Of a stretch of DNA of 64,000 nt, positions 8,743 through 17,639 are shown in pieces (the stretch's first letter is position 1; each line of letters begins with the position of its first letter). The notes under the pieces were generated by a model. It made no database searches. It saw only the letters and a list, made by a program, of their open reading frames with translations, and was not told the DNA's origin. The DNA comes from Novosphingobium jiangmenense. GTDB lineage: Bacteria > Pseudomonadota > Alphaproteobacteria > Sphingomonadales > Sphingomonadaceae. The stretch lies in contig NZ_JADQDC010000008.1 in assembly GCF_015694345.1 (NCBI RefSeq), positions 62,001-126,000 of the forward strand. The letters run 5' to 3'. The position numbers and the translations under genes were made by a program.

Positions 8743-9035
8743 AGGTTATTACCGGAAGTGATCTGCGCACCGGCGATGTGATCTGGTGGACCGGCGAAGG
8801 CTGGTCGCGCCATGTCAACGATGCGGTGGAAGCAGGCGAACATGCCGAGGCGATCATCGCCCGCGAGAACGCCAAGCAGATCGTCACCGACACGCAGGTG
8901 ATCGAAGCCACCCGCACCGACGAAGGCGTGCGCCCGGCGCACATCAAGGACCGCATCCGCGCCCTCGGGCCGACCGTCCGCCTCGACCTTTCCCTCAAGC
9001 CTGCCGACCCCGACGCCGGCACCTGGGTGATCTGA
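8739..9035 (+). CDS. DUF2849 protein of the sulfite reductase operon
   Basis: This 98-residue soluble protein starts at a GTG that overlaps the cobA stop (GTGA) and ends 1 bp before cysI. The sequence ITGSDLRTGDVIWW...HAEAIIARENAKQIVTDTQVIE matches the DUF2849 type found next to cysI in alphaproteobacteria. There are no cysteines or membrane segments. Its role is not established. Tight coupling suggests it assists sulfite reductase assembly or activity. Confidence 0.8.
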   Translation: MKVITGSDLRTGDVIWWTGEGWSRHVNDAVEAGEHAEAIIARENAKQIVTDTQVIEATRTDEGVRPAHIKDRIRALGPTVRLDLSLKPADPDAGTWVI

Positions 9036-9036
9036 G

Positions 9037-10689
9037 ATGTACCAGTACGACCAATACGACCAGGCCATGGTCGATGCCCGCGTGGCGGAGTTCCGCGACC
9101 AGGTGGAGCGCCGCCTTGCCGGTGACATCACCGAGGACCAGTTCAAGCCGCTGCGCCTGAAGAACGGCCTCTACCTGCAGCTGCACGCCTACATGCTGCG
9201 CGTGGCCATTCCCTATGGCACGCTGAGCAGCCGCCAGATGCGCATGCTGGGCGATATCGCGGACAAGTATGACCGCGGCTATGGCCACTTCACCACGCGC
9301 CAGAACATCCAGTACAACTGGATCAAGCTGCAGGACGCGCCCGACATCCTCGCCGATCTCGCCTCGGTCGAGATGCATGCGATCCAGACCAGCGGCAACT
9401 GCATTCGCAACACGACGTCCGACCAGTTCGCAGGCGCTGCGGCCGACGAACTCGTCGATCCGCGCCCTTATGCCGAACTGCTGCGCCAGTGGTCGACGTT
9501 CCATCCGGAGTTCGACTACCTGCCGCGCAAGTTCAAGATCGCGATCATCGGTTCGGAGACCGACCGCGCGGCGATGAAGCTGCACGACATCGGCATCCAG
9601 CTGGTGCAGAACGATGCAGGCGAGATCGGCTGCAAGTTCTACGTCGGTGGCGGCATGGGCCGCACGCCGATGATCGCTCCGGTGATCGGCGATTTCGTGC
9701 CGCCGCTGCAGATGATCTCGTACCTCGAGGCCTGCCTGCGCGTGTACAACCGCTATGGCCGCCGCGACAACAAGTACAAGGCCCGTATCAAGATCCTCGT
9801 CCACGAGATCGGTGCGGACGAATACCGCCGCCAGGTGGAGGAAGAGTTCGCGCATATCCTGACGCTGGGGCTGGAACCGCCTGCGGCTGAGCTGGAGCGG
9901 ATCAAGGGCTTCTTCGAGCAGCCGGGCTTTGACGCCAATGCGTCGGACGAGCTGGATCTTTCCGATCCCGACTTCGCGCTGTGGGTGGACCAGAACGTCC
10001 ATGCCCACAAGCAGCCGGGCTATGCCATCGTCAACATCAGCCTGAAGCCGGTCGGCGGCATTCCGGGCGATGCCACCGCTGACCAGATCCGCCTGATGGC
10101 TGACCTCGCGCTCGAGCATTCGTTCGACGAGCTGCGCGTGACCCATGCCCAGAACATCGTGCTGCCGCATGTGAAGAAGGCCGACCTCTATGGCCTGTGG
10201 CAGAAGCTCGACGAAGCTGGCCTGGCTTCGGCAAACCTCGACCTGATCGGCGACATCATCGCCTGCCCGGGCCTCGATTATTGCAGCCTTGCCAATGCCC
10301 GGTCGATCCCGGTGGCGCAGAAGATCTCCGAGCGCTTTGCCGACCTCGGCCGCCAGCGCGAGCTGGGCGAGCTCAAGCTGAAGATCTCTGGCTGCATCAA
10401 TGCCTGCGGGCACCACCACGCAGGCCACATCGGCATCCTCGGCGTCGACCGCAAGGGCGTGGAGAATTACCAGCTCCTGCTCGGCGGTTGCGAAGGCGCG
10501 GATACCTCGCTCGGCACGATCACCGGCCCCGGCTTCAACGAGGACGGCATCGTCGATGCGGTGGAAAAGGCCACCGACGTCTATCTCGCCCAACGCGCCG
10601 ACGGGGAACGTTTCGTCGACACCTTCCGCCGCATCGGCATGGCTCCGTTCAAGGAAGCGATCTACGCCAAGGAGGCGGTCAATGGTTGA
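9037..10689 (+). CDS. cysI: Sulfite reductase, siroheme and 4Fe-4S subunit
   Basis: It reduces sulfite to sulfide with six electrons in the cytoplasm. The 550-residue protein has the duplicated nitrite/sulfite reductase fold. The cofactor cysteines appear as CPGLDYC (C-x5-C) and SGCINAC (C-x3-C), the signature that holds the 4Fe-4S cluster bridged to siroheme. Arg and Lys residues near HFTTRQNIQYNW would bind the substrate. No CysJ flavoprotein is present here, so electrons probably come from ferredoxin or a reductase elsewhere. The downstream start lies within its 3' end (8-bp overlap). Confidence 0.93.
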   Translation: MYQYDQYDQAMVDARVAEFRDQVERRLAGDITEDQFKPLRLKNGLYLQLHAYMLRVAIPYGTLSSRQMRMLGDIADKYDRGYGHFTTRQNIQYNWIKLQDAPDILADLASVEMHAIQTSGNCIRNTTSDQFAGAAADELVDPRPYAELLRQWSTFHPEFDYLPRKFKIAIIGSETDRAAMKLHDIGIQLVQNDAGEIGCKFYVGGGMGRTPMIAPVIGDFVPPLQMISYLEACLRVYNRYGRRDNKYKARIKILVHEIGADEYRRQVEEEFAHILTLGLEPPAAELERIKGFFEQPGFDANASDELDLSDPDFALWVDQNVHAHKQPGYAIVNISLKPVGGIPGDATADQIRLMADLALEHSFDELRVTHAQNIVLPHVKKADLYGLWQKLDEAGLASANLDLIGDIIACPGLDYCSLANARSIPVAQKISERFADLGRQRELGELKLKISGCINACGHHHAGHIGILGVDRKGVENYQLLLGGCEGADTSLGTITGPGFNEDGIVDAVEKATDVYLAQRADGERFVDTFRRIGMAPFKEAIYAKEAVNG

Positions 10690-11113
10690 GCAGTCCCTGC
10701 GTTTTCGCGACGACGAGCCCGTGGGCGATCCGGCGGTGACGGTTGATGCCTTTGCCGATCAGAGCAACGCCACGGCGGTGCGGATCGAGCCCGGCGACGA
10801 CGCCCGCGACCTGCTGCCGCATCTCGATCGGCTGGCGCTCGTGGAAGTGAACTTCCCGGCCTACACCGACGGCCGCGGCTATTCGGCGGCGCGCATCCTG
10901 CGCGAGCATGGCTATGCGGGCGAACTGCGCGCGGTAGGCGATGTGCTGCTGGACCAGCTTTCGCACATGCGCCGCTGCGGGTTCGACAGCTTTGCGCCGA
11001 ACCAGGCGATCAGCGTGGAGGCCGCCGAAAAGGCCTTCGCGACCTGGCCGGAGGTCTACCAGAAGACCGTCGACGGACGCCCGGCCATCTGGGCGAAGCG
11101 TCACCCCGCCTGA
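10682..11113 (+). CDS. DUF934 protein of the sulfate-assimilation operon
   Basis: The ATG at 10682 lies inside the end of cysI (ATGGTTGA overlap), giving a 143-residue soluble protein. The central stretch ALVEVNFPAYTDGRGYSAARILREHGYAGELRAVGDVLLDQL matches the DUF934 family, found almost always between cysI and cysH. The biochemical role is not established. A part in electron delivery or CysI maturation is suspected from context only. The gap to cysH is 25 bp with an AAGGA site. Confidence 0.85.
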   Translation: MVEQSLRFRDDEPVGDPAVTVDAFADQSNATAVRIEPGDDARDLLPHLDRLALVEVNFPAYTDGRGYSAARILREHGYAGELRAVGDVLLDQLSHMRRCGFDSFAPNQAISVEAAEKAFATWPEVYQKTVDGRPAIWAKRHPA

Positions 11114-11138
11114 GCTGCGGGACCCAAGGAACGAAGCA

Positions 11139-11939
11139 ATGGACAGCACCGTGCAACGCAAGATCGACCTGATCGACACGCGCCCGCGCTTTACCGAGAC
11201 GGACGCGATCCGCCTGAACAACCTGTTCCGGGGCACTGACACGCAGGAGATGCTGCGTTCGGTGATCCGCGACGGGCTGGCGGGCGATCTTGCGGTGGTT
11301 TCGAGCTTCGGCGCGGAAAGTGCTGTCCTGCTTCACCTTGTTGCCGAGGTCGATCCTTCGGTGCCGGTGCTGTTCCTCGAAACCGGCAAGCACTTCCCCG
11401 AGACCGTGGCCTATCGCGACGAGCTGATCGAGTTCCTGGGGATGACCAATCTCCAGATCATCGAGCCTGACGCGGACGTGATCGCCAAGAAGGACGAGAA
11501 CGGGTTGCGCTGGTCGTGGGACCCGGATGGCTGCTGCGAGATCCGCAAGGTCGAGCCGCTGGCCAAGGCGCTGATGCATTTCGATGCCTCACTGACCGGG
11601 CGCAAGGGCTTCCAGTCCAAGACCCGCGCCGGGCTGCCGCGCTTCGAGATCGATCATTCGGACGCGCAGGGGCGGCTGAAGATCAATCCGCTGGCGTCGT
11701 GGGACAAGGCGGCGCTGGAAAGCTACTTCGCCCAGCACGGTCTGCCGGCGCATCCGCTGGTGGCGCAGGGCTATCCCTCGATCGGTTGCGCGCCCTGCAC
11801 CAGCAAGGTCGCTCCGGGCGAAGACCCGCGGTCGGGCCGCTGGAAGGGCTGGGACAAGACCGAATGCGGCATTCATTCGCCGACCGACGCGAGCAAGCCG
11901 GGCGACGAACTGCCTCCGGGCTACGATCCTATTTTCTGA
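11139..11939 (+). CDS. cysH: Adenylylsulfate (APS) reductase, 4Fe-4S type
   Basis: It reduces activated sulfate to sulfite using thioredoxin. The 266-residue protein has the PAPS reductase fold (VVSSFGAESAVLLHL phosphate loop). It carries both cluster-binding cysteine pairs, Cys132-Cys133 and Cys217-x-x-Cys220, plus the catalytic cysteine in ECGIHS (Cys243). The paired cysteines mark enzymes that use APS directly rather than PAPS, so APS kinase may not be needed. The ATG at 11139 is chosen because of the AAGGAACG upstream and the alignment of the N-terminus. Confidence 0.93.
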   Translation: MDSTVQRKIDLIDTRPRFTETDAIRLNNLFRGTDTQEMLRSVIRDGLAGDLAVVSSFGAESAVLLHLVAEVDPSVPVLFLETGKHFPETVAYRDELIEFLGMTNLQIIEPDADVIAKKDENGLRWSWDPDGCCEIRKVEPLAKALMHFDASLTGRKGFQSKTRAGLPRFEIDHSDAQGRLKINPLASWDKAALESYFAQHGLPAHPLVAQGYPSIGCAPCTSKVAPGEDPRSGRWKGWDKTECGIHSPTDASKPGDELPPGYDPIF

Positions 11940-11966
11940 TTCCGGATAAGTAGGGTCAACTCAGTT

Positions 11967-12061
11967 CGTCATTGCGAGCCCGCGAAGCGGGAGAAGCAAG
12001 CCAGAGCGGTTTGCTGTGACACTCTGGATTGCTTCGTCGGCTCCGCCTCCTCGCAATGACG
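11967..12061. repeat. Extragenic palindromic element, third family
   Basis: CGTCATTGCGAG (11967-11978) and CTCGCAATGACG (12050-12061) form a perfect 12-bp outer stem. An inner stem pairs GAAGCAAGCCAGAG with CTCTGGATTGCTTC with one mismatch. The element fills the gap between cysH and the transporter gene and has no T-tract. It differs in sequence from the repeats at 5401 and 7751. Confidence 0.85.
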
Positions 12062-12132
12062 ATCGTTGAAGTCTGAAGTCTATGCGTTTGCAAGGCCCGA
12101 CTGCGCTCTGCTAGGTCCCTTCGTCGGGACAT

Positions 12133-12140
12133 GGGGGAGT
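12133..12140 (+). promoter_or_regulatory. Ribosome binding site deciding a TTG start
   Basis: GGGGGAGT lies 6 bp before the TTG at 12147. The longer open frame starting at 12066 has no such site and would add 27 residues of poor quality, so the TTG is preferred. Confidence 0.6.
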
Positions 12141-12146
12141 GGTCGC

Positions 12147-13556
12147 TTGGCTTTGGATGCGCGCGGGATCGGGTTCTGGGCAGGACCGCTGGGGTTTGCC
12201 GTGACGCAACTCGCGGCGGCACCGGCGGGAATGCCCGATGCAGCGTGGAGCGCGGCGGGCCTTGTCTGGTGGATGGCGGCCTGGTGGATGACCGAGGCGC
12301 TGCCGCTTTCGGCGACGGCTTTCCTGCCATTCCTCGTCCTGCCGCTGACCGGCGTGGCCGATGCCAACAAGACGGCAGGTGCTTATTACTCGCCGATCAT
12401 GTTCCTCTTCGTGGGTGGAGCGTTTCTGGCGCTGGCCATTGAACGCACCGGGCTGCATCGTCGGCTGGCGCTGTTCATCATGGGACTGGCGGGCGCGAAG
12501 CCGGGGCAACTGTTGCTCGGCGTAATGACCGCGACGGCGGTGCTTTCGAGCTTCATCTCCAATACCTCGACCGCGCTGATCATGATGCCGATGGCCATCG
12601 CCATGCTGCGCGCCGGCGGCGTGCGCGAGGGCGATACGAGCGGGATGGCCGGGGCCTTGCCGATGGGCATCGCCTTTGCCGCCTCGATCGGCGGGCTCGC
12701 CACGCTGATCGGCACGCCGACAAATGCGATTGCGGCGGGGCTGATCGAGAAAGCGCTCGGCACCAAGGTCACGTTCCTGCAGTGGGCGATGTATGGCGTG
12801 CCGATCGTGATCATCACGATACCGCTGGCGGCGGGGATCATCGCGCGGGTGCAGAAGCTGCATGAGGACACGTTCGATCCGGCAGCGGCGCGCGACGCCA
12901 TCGGCCATGCGGCGCAGTGGAGCCTGCCCGAAAAGCGGCTGCTGCCAGTCGTCTTGCTGGCGTTCCTCGCGTGGGTGTTCCAGCCTTTGCTCGAAGGCGT
13001 GTTTCCCAAGGGCGGCTTTACCGATGGGACCGTGGCGGCGATTGCCGGACTCGCGCTGTTCTTCCTGCCCGATGGCACGGGCCGCCCGATGCTGACCTGG
13101 CCCGAGGCGAACCGGGCGCCGTGGGACGTGGTGCTGATGTTCGGCGGCGGACTTGCCATGGCGATGGGCATGACCGAGAGCGGGCTGACCAAGTGGATGG
13201 GCGAGATGCTGCTGCCGCTTGCCCACGTGCCGCTGCCGGTGGTGGCGCTGGTGCTGGTGGCCTTCGTGATCGTGGTGACCGAATTCGCCAGCAACATCGC
13301 CGCGGCGAGCGGCATCATGCCGGTGGTCGCGGCGCTGGTTGCCGCATTGGGAGCCGACCCGATCCTGCTGGCCCTGCCCGCCGCCTTTGCCGCAACCTGG
13401 GGTTTCATGCTGCCTGCCGGCACCGGACCGAACGCGCTGGCCTGGGCGACAGGGCATTGCACGATGCGTTCCATGATCAAGGCCGGTTTCGCGCTCGACG
13501 TGGCAGGCGTGTTCCTGCTGGTCGGCGTAGTCTGGTCGATCGCGGCAATTTCATGA
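12147..13556 (+). CDS. DASS / SLC13-family anion:sodium symporter
   Basis: The 469-residue inner-membrane protein has about a dozen hydrophobic segments. The two family signature loops are seen as SSFISNTSTALIMMPMA and TEFASNIAAASGIMPV, repeated SN(T/I)xxA motifs that bind Na+ and the anion. Family members carry dicarboxylates, citrate or sulfate. Because it directly follows the sulfate-reduction genes, sulfate uptake is a reasonable inference, but di- or tricarboxylate transport is equally possible from sequence alone. The start is TTG with a strong binding site. Confidence 0.85.
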   Translation: MALDARGIGFWAGPLGFAVTQLAAAPAGMPDAAWSAAGLVWWMAAWWMTEALPLSATAFLPFLVLPLTGVADANKTAGAYYSPIMFLFVGGAFLALAIERTGLHRRLALFIMGLAGAKPGQLLLGVMTATAVLSSFISNTSTALIMMPMAIAMLRAGGVREGDTSGMAGALPMGIAFAASIGGLATLIGTPTNAIAAGLIEKALGTKVTFLQWAMYGVPIVIITIPLAAGIIARVQKLHEDTFDPAAARDAIGHAAQWSLPEKRLLPVVLLAFLAWVFQPLLEGVFPKGGFTDGTVAAIAGLALFFLPDGTGRPMLTWPEANRAPWDVVLMFGGGLAMAMGMTESGLTKWMGEMLLPLAHVPLPVVALVLVAFVIVVTEFASNIAAASGIMPVVAALVAALGADPILLALPAAFAATWGFMLPAGTGPNALAWATGHCTMRSMIKAGFALDVAGVFLLVGVVWSIAAIS

Positions 13557-13733
13557 ATCCGTTACGTAGTGTTGCCAGATTTGGACTTCACCAGACCGCA
13601 AGACTTGGGCTAAGCTGCTTACAACGGCCTCCCCGCTGACTCGCTGTGAACAACTTCACAGCATGCAGCGCAGAATGAGGCGAAAGAGTGGTCGCACTTT
13701 CTTTCGTCTGATTCCGAAGTGGGGAGTTACGCC

Positions 13734-14405
13734 GTGCGCCGCATTTTCAAGACACTGCTGGCAGGGAGCGCAGGGGCCGCAAGCCTTGCCGCGCTGATGC
13801 TGGTGCCGACCGGCGTCGCCGAGAGCGCCGACCACCTCGATCCGCCGAGCCGCACCGACGGCGGCGTCGATCCCAACCCGGACATTCCGGCCGACATCGC
13901 CGACGTGTTTGCGTGGCATTCCAACGGCACGACCAAGATCGCGATGACCTTTGCCGGACCAGTCTCTGCCGCGGCGACGACGCCGCTCTATTATGACCGG
14001 GATGTGCTGTACAAGATCAACATCTCGACTGCGGCACCGGGCAATACCCCCGAGTTCACGATCAAGTATCGCTTCGGACCGGGCCAGAATCCCGGTGAGT
14101 GGGGCGTTCGCATCGAAGGCATCCCCGGCGTCACCGGCGTGATCGAGGGGCCGGTCGAGCAGGATCTCCAGAAGGACGGTGTGAAGGTTCGCGTCGGCCT
14201 GTTCGACGAGCCGTTCTTCTTCGACCTGATCGGTTTCCGCGAGACGCGATCCACCGGAACGCTGAGTATCCGCAACAACCGCAATTTCTTCGATACGCAG
14301 AACGATACCGCAATCGTGCTGGAAATCCCGGATGCCAACCTTGGCGCGGGCGTGACCAATCTCGGCGTCTGGGGACAGACCGCCCGCTTCGGGGGGAACA
14401 TCTGA
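13734..14405 (+). CDS. DUF4331 family exported protein
   Basis: The GTG at 13734 follows a GGGGAG site and gives a 223-residue protein with a signal peptide (RRIFKTLLAGSAGAASLAALMLVPTGVAES). The mature start ADHLDPPSRTDGG, followed by DIPADIADVFAWH, is the opening signature of DUF4331. The rest is beta-rich. The function of the family is unknown. The stop overlaps the start of the next gene by 1 bp, and four genes in this cluster appear co-transcribed. Confidence 0.78.
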   Translation: MRRIFKTLLAGSAGAASLAALMLVPTGVAESADHLDPPSRTDGGVDPNPDIPADIADVFAWHSNGTTKIAMTFAGPVSAAATTPLYYDRDVLYKINISTAAPGNTPEFTIKYRFGPGQNPGEWGVRIEGIPGVTGVIEGPVEQDLQKDGVKVRVGLFDEPFFFDLIGFRETRSTGTLSIRNNRNFFDTQNDTAIVLEIPDANLGAGVTNLGVWGQTARFGGNI

Positions 14406-15130
14406 TGAGCCTGCGCAAGATCGCCATGATGGCAACGCCGCTTGCCCTTGCCCTGACGCTGATCGGCTGCGGTGAGGATGGTGCTGGAAGCCAGGTCGTC
14501 GTTCCGGCCCCGCTGCCGAGTACGACATCGACCGCAACGCCGACGGCAACGGCCACGGCAGTGGCCTATGACTCGACCAACTGCTTTCTCCAGCCGATTC
14601 AGGGGCAGAACGGGGCGAACCTCAAGTCGTTCATCATACCCGACACTCTCAAGCTCGACCTGACCCGGCCGACGAAGTTCCCGAATGGCCGACACCCAGA
14701 AGATCAGGTTGTCGACATTCTTCTTGCGACGCTGCTGCTGGACATGAGCGTGACGGGCCAAGGTCCGAACACGCTTGCAAACGTTCCACTAAACCCGCAG
14801 CGCAACGACAAGTTCTTCCTGCTGACCTTCCCGTTCCTGCCAACGCCGAACGGAACGCCACAAGTGGCGACAGGCACGGGCACGAACTTCAACTTCCGCA
14901 CCGATCCGGATTCGGCCTATGTCAGCGTGGACCGGATGGGCAATCCGGCCATCGCCACGGCGCTGGTCAGTTCGTCGATGAAGCTGAGCTACAACGACGA
15001 TACGCCAACCGGCGACGTTGCCAACGACAAGTACCTGACCGAGTACGAGCATGAACTCGACAAGCTGTTCGGGCTGATCGGCGATGACGTCGAGAAGCTG
15101 CAGCTCAAGATCTGCGCCAAGAAGACCTGA
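14405..15130 (+). CDS. Lipoprotein resembling the C-terminal half of DUF4331
   Basis: This 241-residue protein has a lipoprotein signal ending in TLIGC (lipidated Cys22). A short Thr/Ala/Pro linker follows, then PDTLKLDLTRPTKFPNGRHPEDQVVDILL. That stretch resembles the late part of longer DUF4331 proteins, where a PNGR-D-VVD motif is common. With the gene before it, the pair looks like a DUF4331 protein divided into two exported chains. That reading is an inference. It is probably anchored in the outer or inner membrane, facing the periplasm. Confidence 0.72.
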   Translation: MSLRKIAMMATPLALALTLIGCGEDGAGSQVVVPAPLPSTTSTATPTATATAVAYDSTNCFLQPIQGQNGANLKSFIIPDTLKLDLTRPTKFPNGRHPEDQVVDILLATLLLDMSVTGQGPNTLANVPLNPQRNDKFFLLTFPFLPTPNGTPQVATGTGTNFNFRTDPDSAYVSVDRMGNPAIATALVSSSMKLSYNDDTPTGDVANDKYLTEYEHELDKLFGLIGDDVEKLQLKICAKKT

Positions 15131-15133
15131 CGC

Positions 15134-16480
15134 ATGAGCGACAAGCCCGGCCGCAACTGGCCGTGGATCCTGCTGGCGGCGGTCGTCCTGGTGACCGCCG
15201 CCAGCATTGCCTTCGACAAGTACAAGGCACGGCAAGGTCCGCCCGATCCCCTGCCCGCGGAGGTCAAGCCGTGGTTCGGCCCGCGCAACCAGACCGAGCT
15301 CGAGCAGGCAGCGCAAGTTGCCGTCGATGGCGCGCGCGCGCGCTTGGCGTTGAGCCCCGACGAGTGGCTGCGGCAGGAGGTACTGGCGCGGGCGCTGGTG
15401 CGCGGGTTCCGAGCGACGGGTTCCTACGCCGATCTCGCGGAAGCTGACGGGCTGCTCGACAAGGGCATGGCGGGGTCGCCGTTTCCGGCAGGGCCAAGCC
15501 TGTCGCGCGCGGAAGTCTCGGTGCTGGCGCACAAGCTGGATCCGGCGAGCAAGGGGCTCGACCGCTTCTTCGCGCAAGTGGGTGAGCCGGACGATGGCGA
15601 GTCCGCCGGAGCCTGGAGCCTGAAGGGCGACATCGCCTTCCAGCGTGGCGACATGAAGGCCGCACGCCTCGCCTATGCGCGGGCCGAGGAATACGACAAC
15701 AATGCCGCAGTCGCGCTGCGCCAGTCGATGCTGGCGCTGCGGACCGGCGACCCCGATCTTGCACGGCGGCGGGTCAACGCGGTGCTGCGCGCGCCGAAGC
15801 TCAGTCGCTATGTGAAGTCGCAGATCGCCTTGCAGCGGGTAACCATCGCTTACGCCATGGGCGACTGGAAGGCTGCGGGCGAATGGGCGCGGTTTGCCGA
15901 CGGGTTCTTCCCCGGCAATCCGCTGGCCATGGCACATGTGGCGCAGCAGAAGGCGCTGGAAGGCGATGTGGCGGGTGCGGTGAAGCAGTACGAGGCGATT
16001 GTTGCGAAGGCTCCCCTGCCCGAGGTCATGGACGCACTGGCGTTCACGCTGCGGTTGCAGGGGCGCGGAGCCGAAAGCAGGGCCTGGGCGGACAAGGCCG
16101 GGGCGCTGTGGGCGGAACGCTATCGGCTGATGCCGGAGGCGGCGGCGGCGCATCTGGTGGAGCATGAGCTGGCGCTGGGTGATCCGGCCAAGGCGCTTCC
16201 GGTTGCCAAGGCCGATGCGCAGGCGCGCCCGCATGGGGCGAGCCTGATCCTGCTGGCGCGGGCGCAATTGCTGACCGGCGATGCCAAGGGCGCGCTTGCG
16301 ACGCTCGAACGCGCGGAGAAGAGCGGCTGGCGCTCGGCCGGGCTTTACCTTGCCCTGGCCGACGTCCAAACCGCGCTGGGAGATACCGATGCCGCCGACG
16401 ATGCGCGGGAGGAAGCGCTTGATCTCAATCCCAAGGCAACCGATCCGGCGGCGCGCTACATCTGGTTCGGGCACGATTAG
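15134..16480 (+). CDS. Membrane-anchored TPR protein
   Basis: The 448-residue protein has one N-terminal membrane helix (WPWILLAAVVLVTAASIAF) and then alpha-helical repeats through its length. TPR-like spacing is clear in WSLKGDIAFQRGDMKAARLAYARAEEYDNNAAVAL and LARAQLLTGDAKGALATLERAEKSGW. The repeats should face the periplasm and act as a protein-binding scaffold. It begins 3 bp after the lipoprotein gene and its 3' end overlaps the next one, so the four genes from 13734 to 17588 form one unit. The partner proteins are unknown. Confidence 0.78.
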   Translation: MSDKPGRNWPWILLAAVVLVTAASIAFDKYKARQGPPDPLPAEVKPWFGPRNQTELEQAAQVAVDGARARLALSPDEWLRQEVLARALVRGFRATGSYADLAEADGLLDKGMAGSPFPAGPSLSRAEVSVLAHKLDPASKGLDRFFAQVGEPDDGESAGAWSLKGDIAFQRGDMKAARLAYARAEEYDNNAAVALRQSMLALRTGDPDLARRRVNAVLRAPKLSRYVKSQIALQRVTIAYAMGDWKAAGEWARFADGFFPGNPLAMAHVAQQKALEGDVAGAVKQYEAIVAKAPLPEVMDALAFTLRLQGRGAESRAWADKAGALWAERYRLMPEAAAAHLVEHELALGDPAKALPVAKADAQARPHGASLILLARAQLLTGDAKGALATLERAEKSGWRSAGLYLALADVQTALGDTDAADDAREEALDLNPKATDPAARYIWFGHD

Positions 16481-17588
16481 GGCGCTGGTTGCTGCGCTGC
16501 TGTGGCTTTGCCTCAGTGCCCCTGCCCTTGCGCATCTGACGCCAAATTCGGAAATCCGGCTCGATTTCGCGCCGGGGCTGGTCAAGGCCGACGTGGTCGT
16601 GCCGCAAGCCGAGTTCGGCTATGCGACCGGGCTGGCGACGGACAACAGGCCGGGCAGTCTGGCCAAGGCGAAGGCGCGGGTGCTGGCGGACATGGCGGTG
16701 CTGGACGCGCAGGGGCGACCGTGGCGCATTGCGGTGGATCGCATTGCCTTCGAGCAGATCGCCGGGCCGCCGGACCTGCATCTCGAGTTGTCGCTCTCGC
16801 CGCCGCCGGGTGCTTCGGACCGGGCGCTGCTGTGGCGCTGGCACGTGGTGACGCGCGAGGCGCCGAGCCACTTTGCGCTCTTGGTGGTTGATGGCGATCT
16901 GGCGGGCGGCGTTCGGGGCGAGCGGGAACTTATTGGCGCGCTCACGGCGGGGCGGAGTGAACTGCTGGTCGACAGGGGCCGTGCAAGCCTTGGCAGCCTG
17001 TTCGGCAATGCCTTCGGACTTGGCGCGCACCACATTGCCGAAGGGTATGACCACCTGCTGTTCCTGCTGGCGCTGCTGCTGCCCGCGCCGCTCCTTGCAG
17101 CAGGCGGGCGCTGGGGCGCGGCGCGGCCTGCGCGTGAAACCTTTCGCAAGCTGGCGTGGATCGTCACCGCATTTACCATCGGCCATTCGACGACGCTGAT
17201 CCTTGCCGCGTTCTTCGGCGTGCGGCTGCCCGCGCAGCCGGTGGAGGCGGGGATCGCGTTCTCGGTGCTGGTTTCGGCGATCCACGCGGCAAGACCACTG
17301 TTTCCGGGGAAGGAGCCGGTGGTGGCGGCGCTGTTCGGTCTGGTCCACGGCCTAGCATTTGCCACACTGGTGAGCAATTTCGGGCTGGGTGCCGTGACGC
17401 GGGCGACGGCCATACTCGGCTTCAACCTTGGCATCGAGGCGGTGCAGTTGGGCGTGGTGCTGGTCGCGCTGCCCCTGCTGATCGCGCTCTCGCGCTGGCG
17501 GCATGGCCCAGCAACGCGGCTGGTGCTGGCGGGGTTGACCGGAATTGCCGCACTTGTCTGGCTCGCCGAGCGGCTCGGGCTTTCCTGA
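16389..17588 (+). CDS. HupE/UreJ-family membrane protein with extracytoplasmic domain
   Basis: A signal peptide (ALVAALLWLCLSAPALA-HL) leads to a roughly 160-residue exported domain. Then come several membrane helices with HHIAEGYDHLLFLLALLL, FTIGHSTTLILA and FGLVHGLAFATL, the His-rich helices of HupE/UreJ proteins. Family members are linked to nickel or other metal handling, but this extended form is uncharacterised. No ATG lies near the signal peptide. The ATG at 16389 has GGGAGA 5 bp upstream and overlaps the TPR gene by 92 bp, so the start is uncertain. Confidence 0.75.
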   Translation: MPPTMRGRKRLISIPRQPIRRRATSGSGTIRALVAALLWLCLSAPALAHLTPNSEIRLDFAPGLVKADVVVPQAEFGYATGLATDNRPGSLAKAKARVLADMAVLDAQGRPWRIAVDRIAFEQIAGPPDLHLELSLSPPPGASDRALLWRWHVVTREAPSHFALLVVDGDLAGGVRGERELIGALTAGRSELLVDRGRASLGSLFGNAFGLGAHHIAEGYDHLLFLLALLLPAPLLAAGGRWGAARPARETFRKLAWIVTAFTIGHSTTLILAAFFGVRLPAQPVEAGIAFSVLVSAIHAARPLFPGKEPVVAALFGLVHGLAFATLVSNFGLGAVTRATAILGFNLGIEAVQLGVVLVALPLLIALSRWRHGPATRLVLAGLTGIAALVWLAERLGLS

Positions 17589-17639
17589 ACTGGACAAGCG
17601 CGTTCGCGCCCTCCTATCAGGGTGGCCGAAGGGGTCGAG

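Noticed and set aside
12066..12146. Longer N-terminus for the DASS transporter beginning at TTG 12066
   Set aside because: The extra 27 residues are not hydrophobic or conserved-looking, and the strong ribosome site points to TTG 12147.
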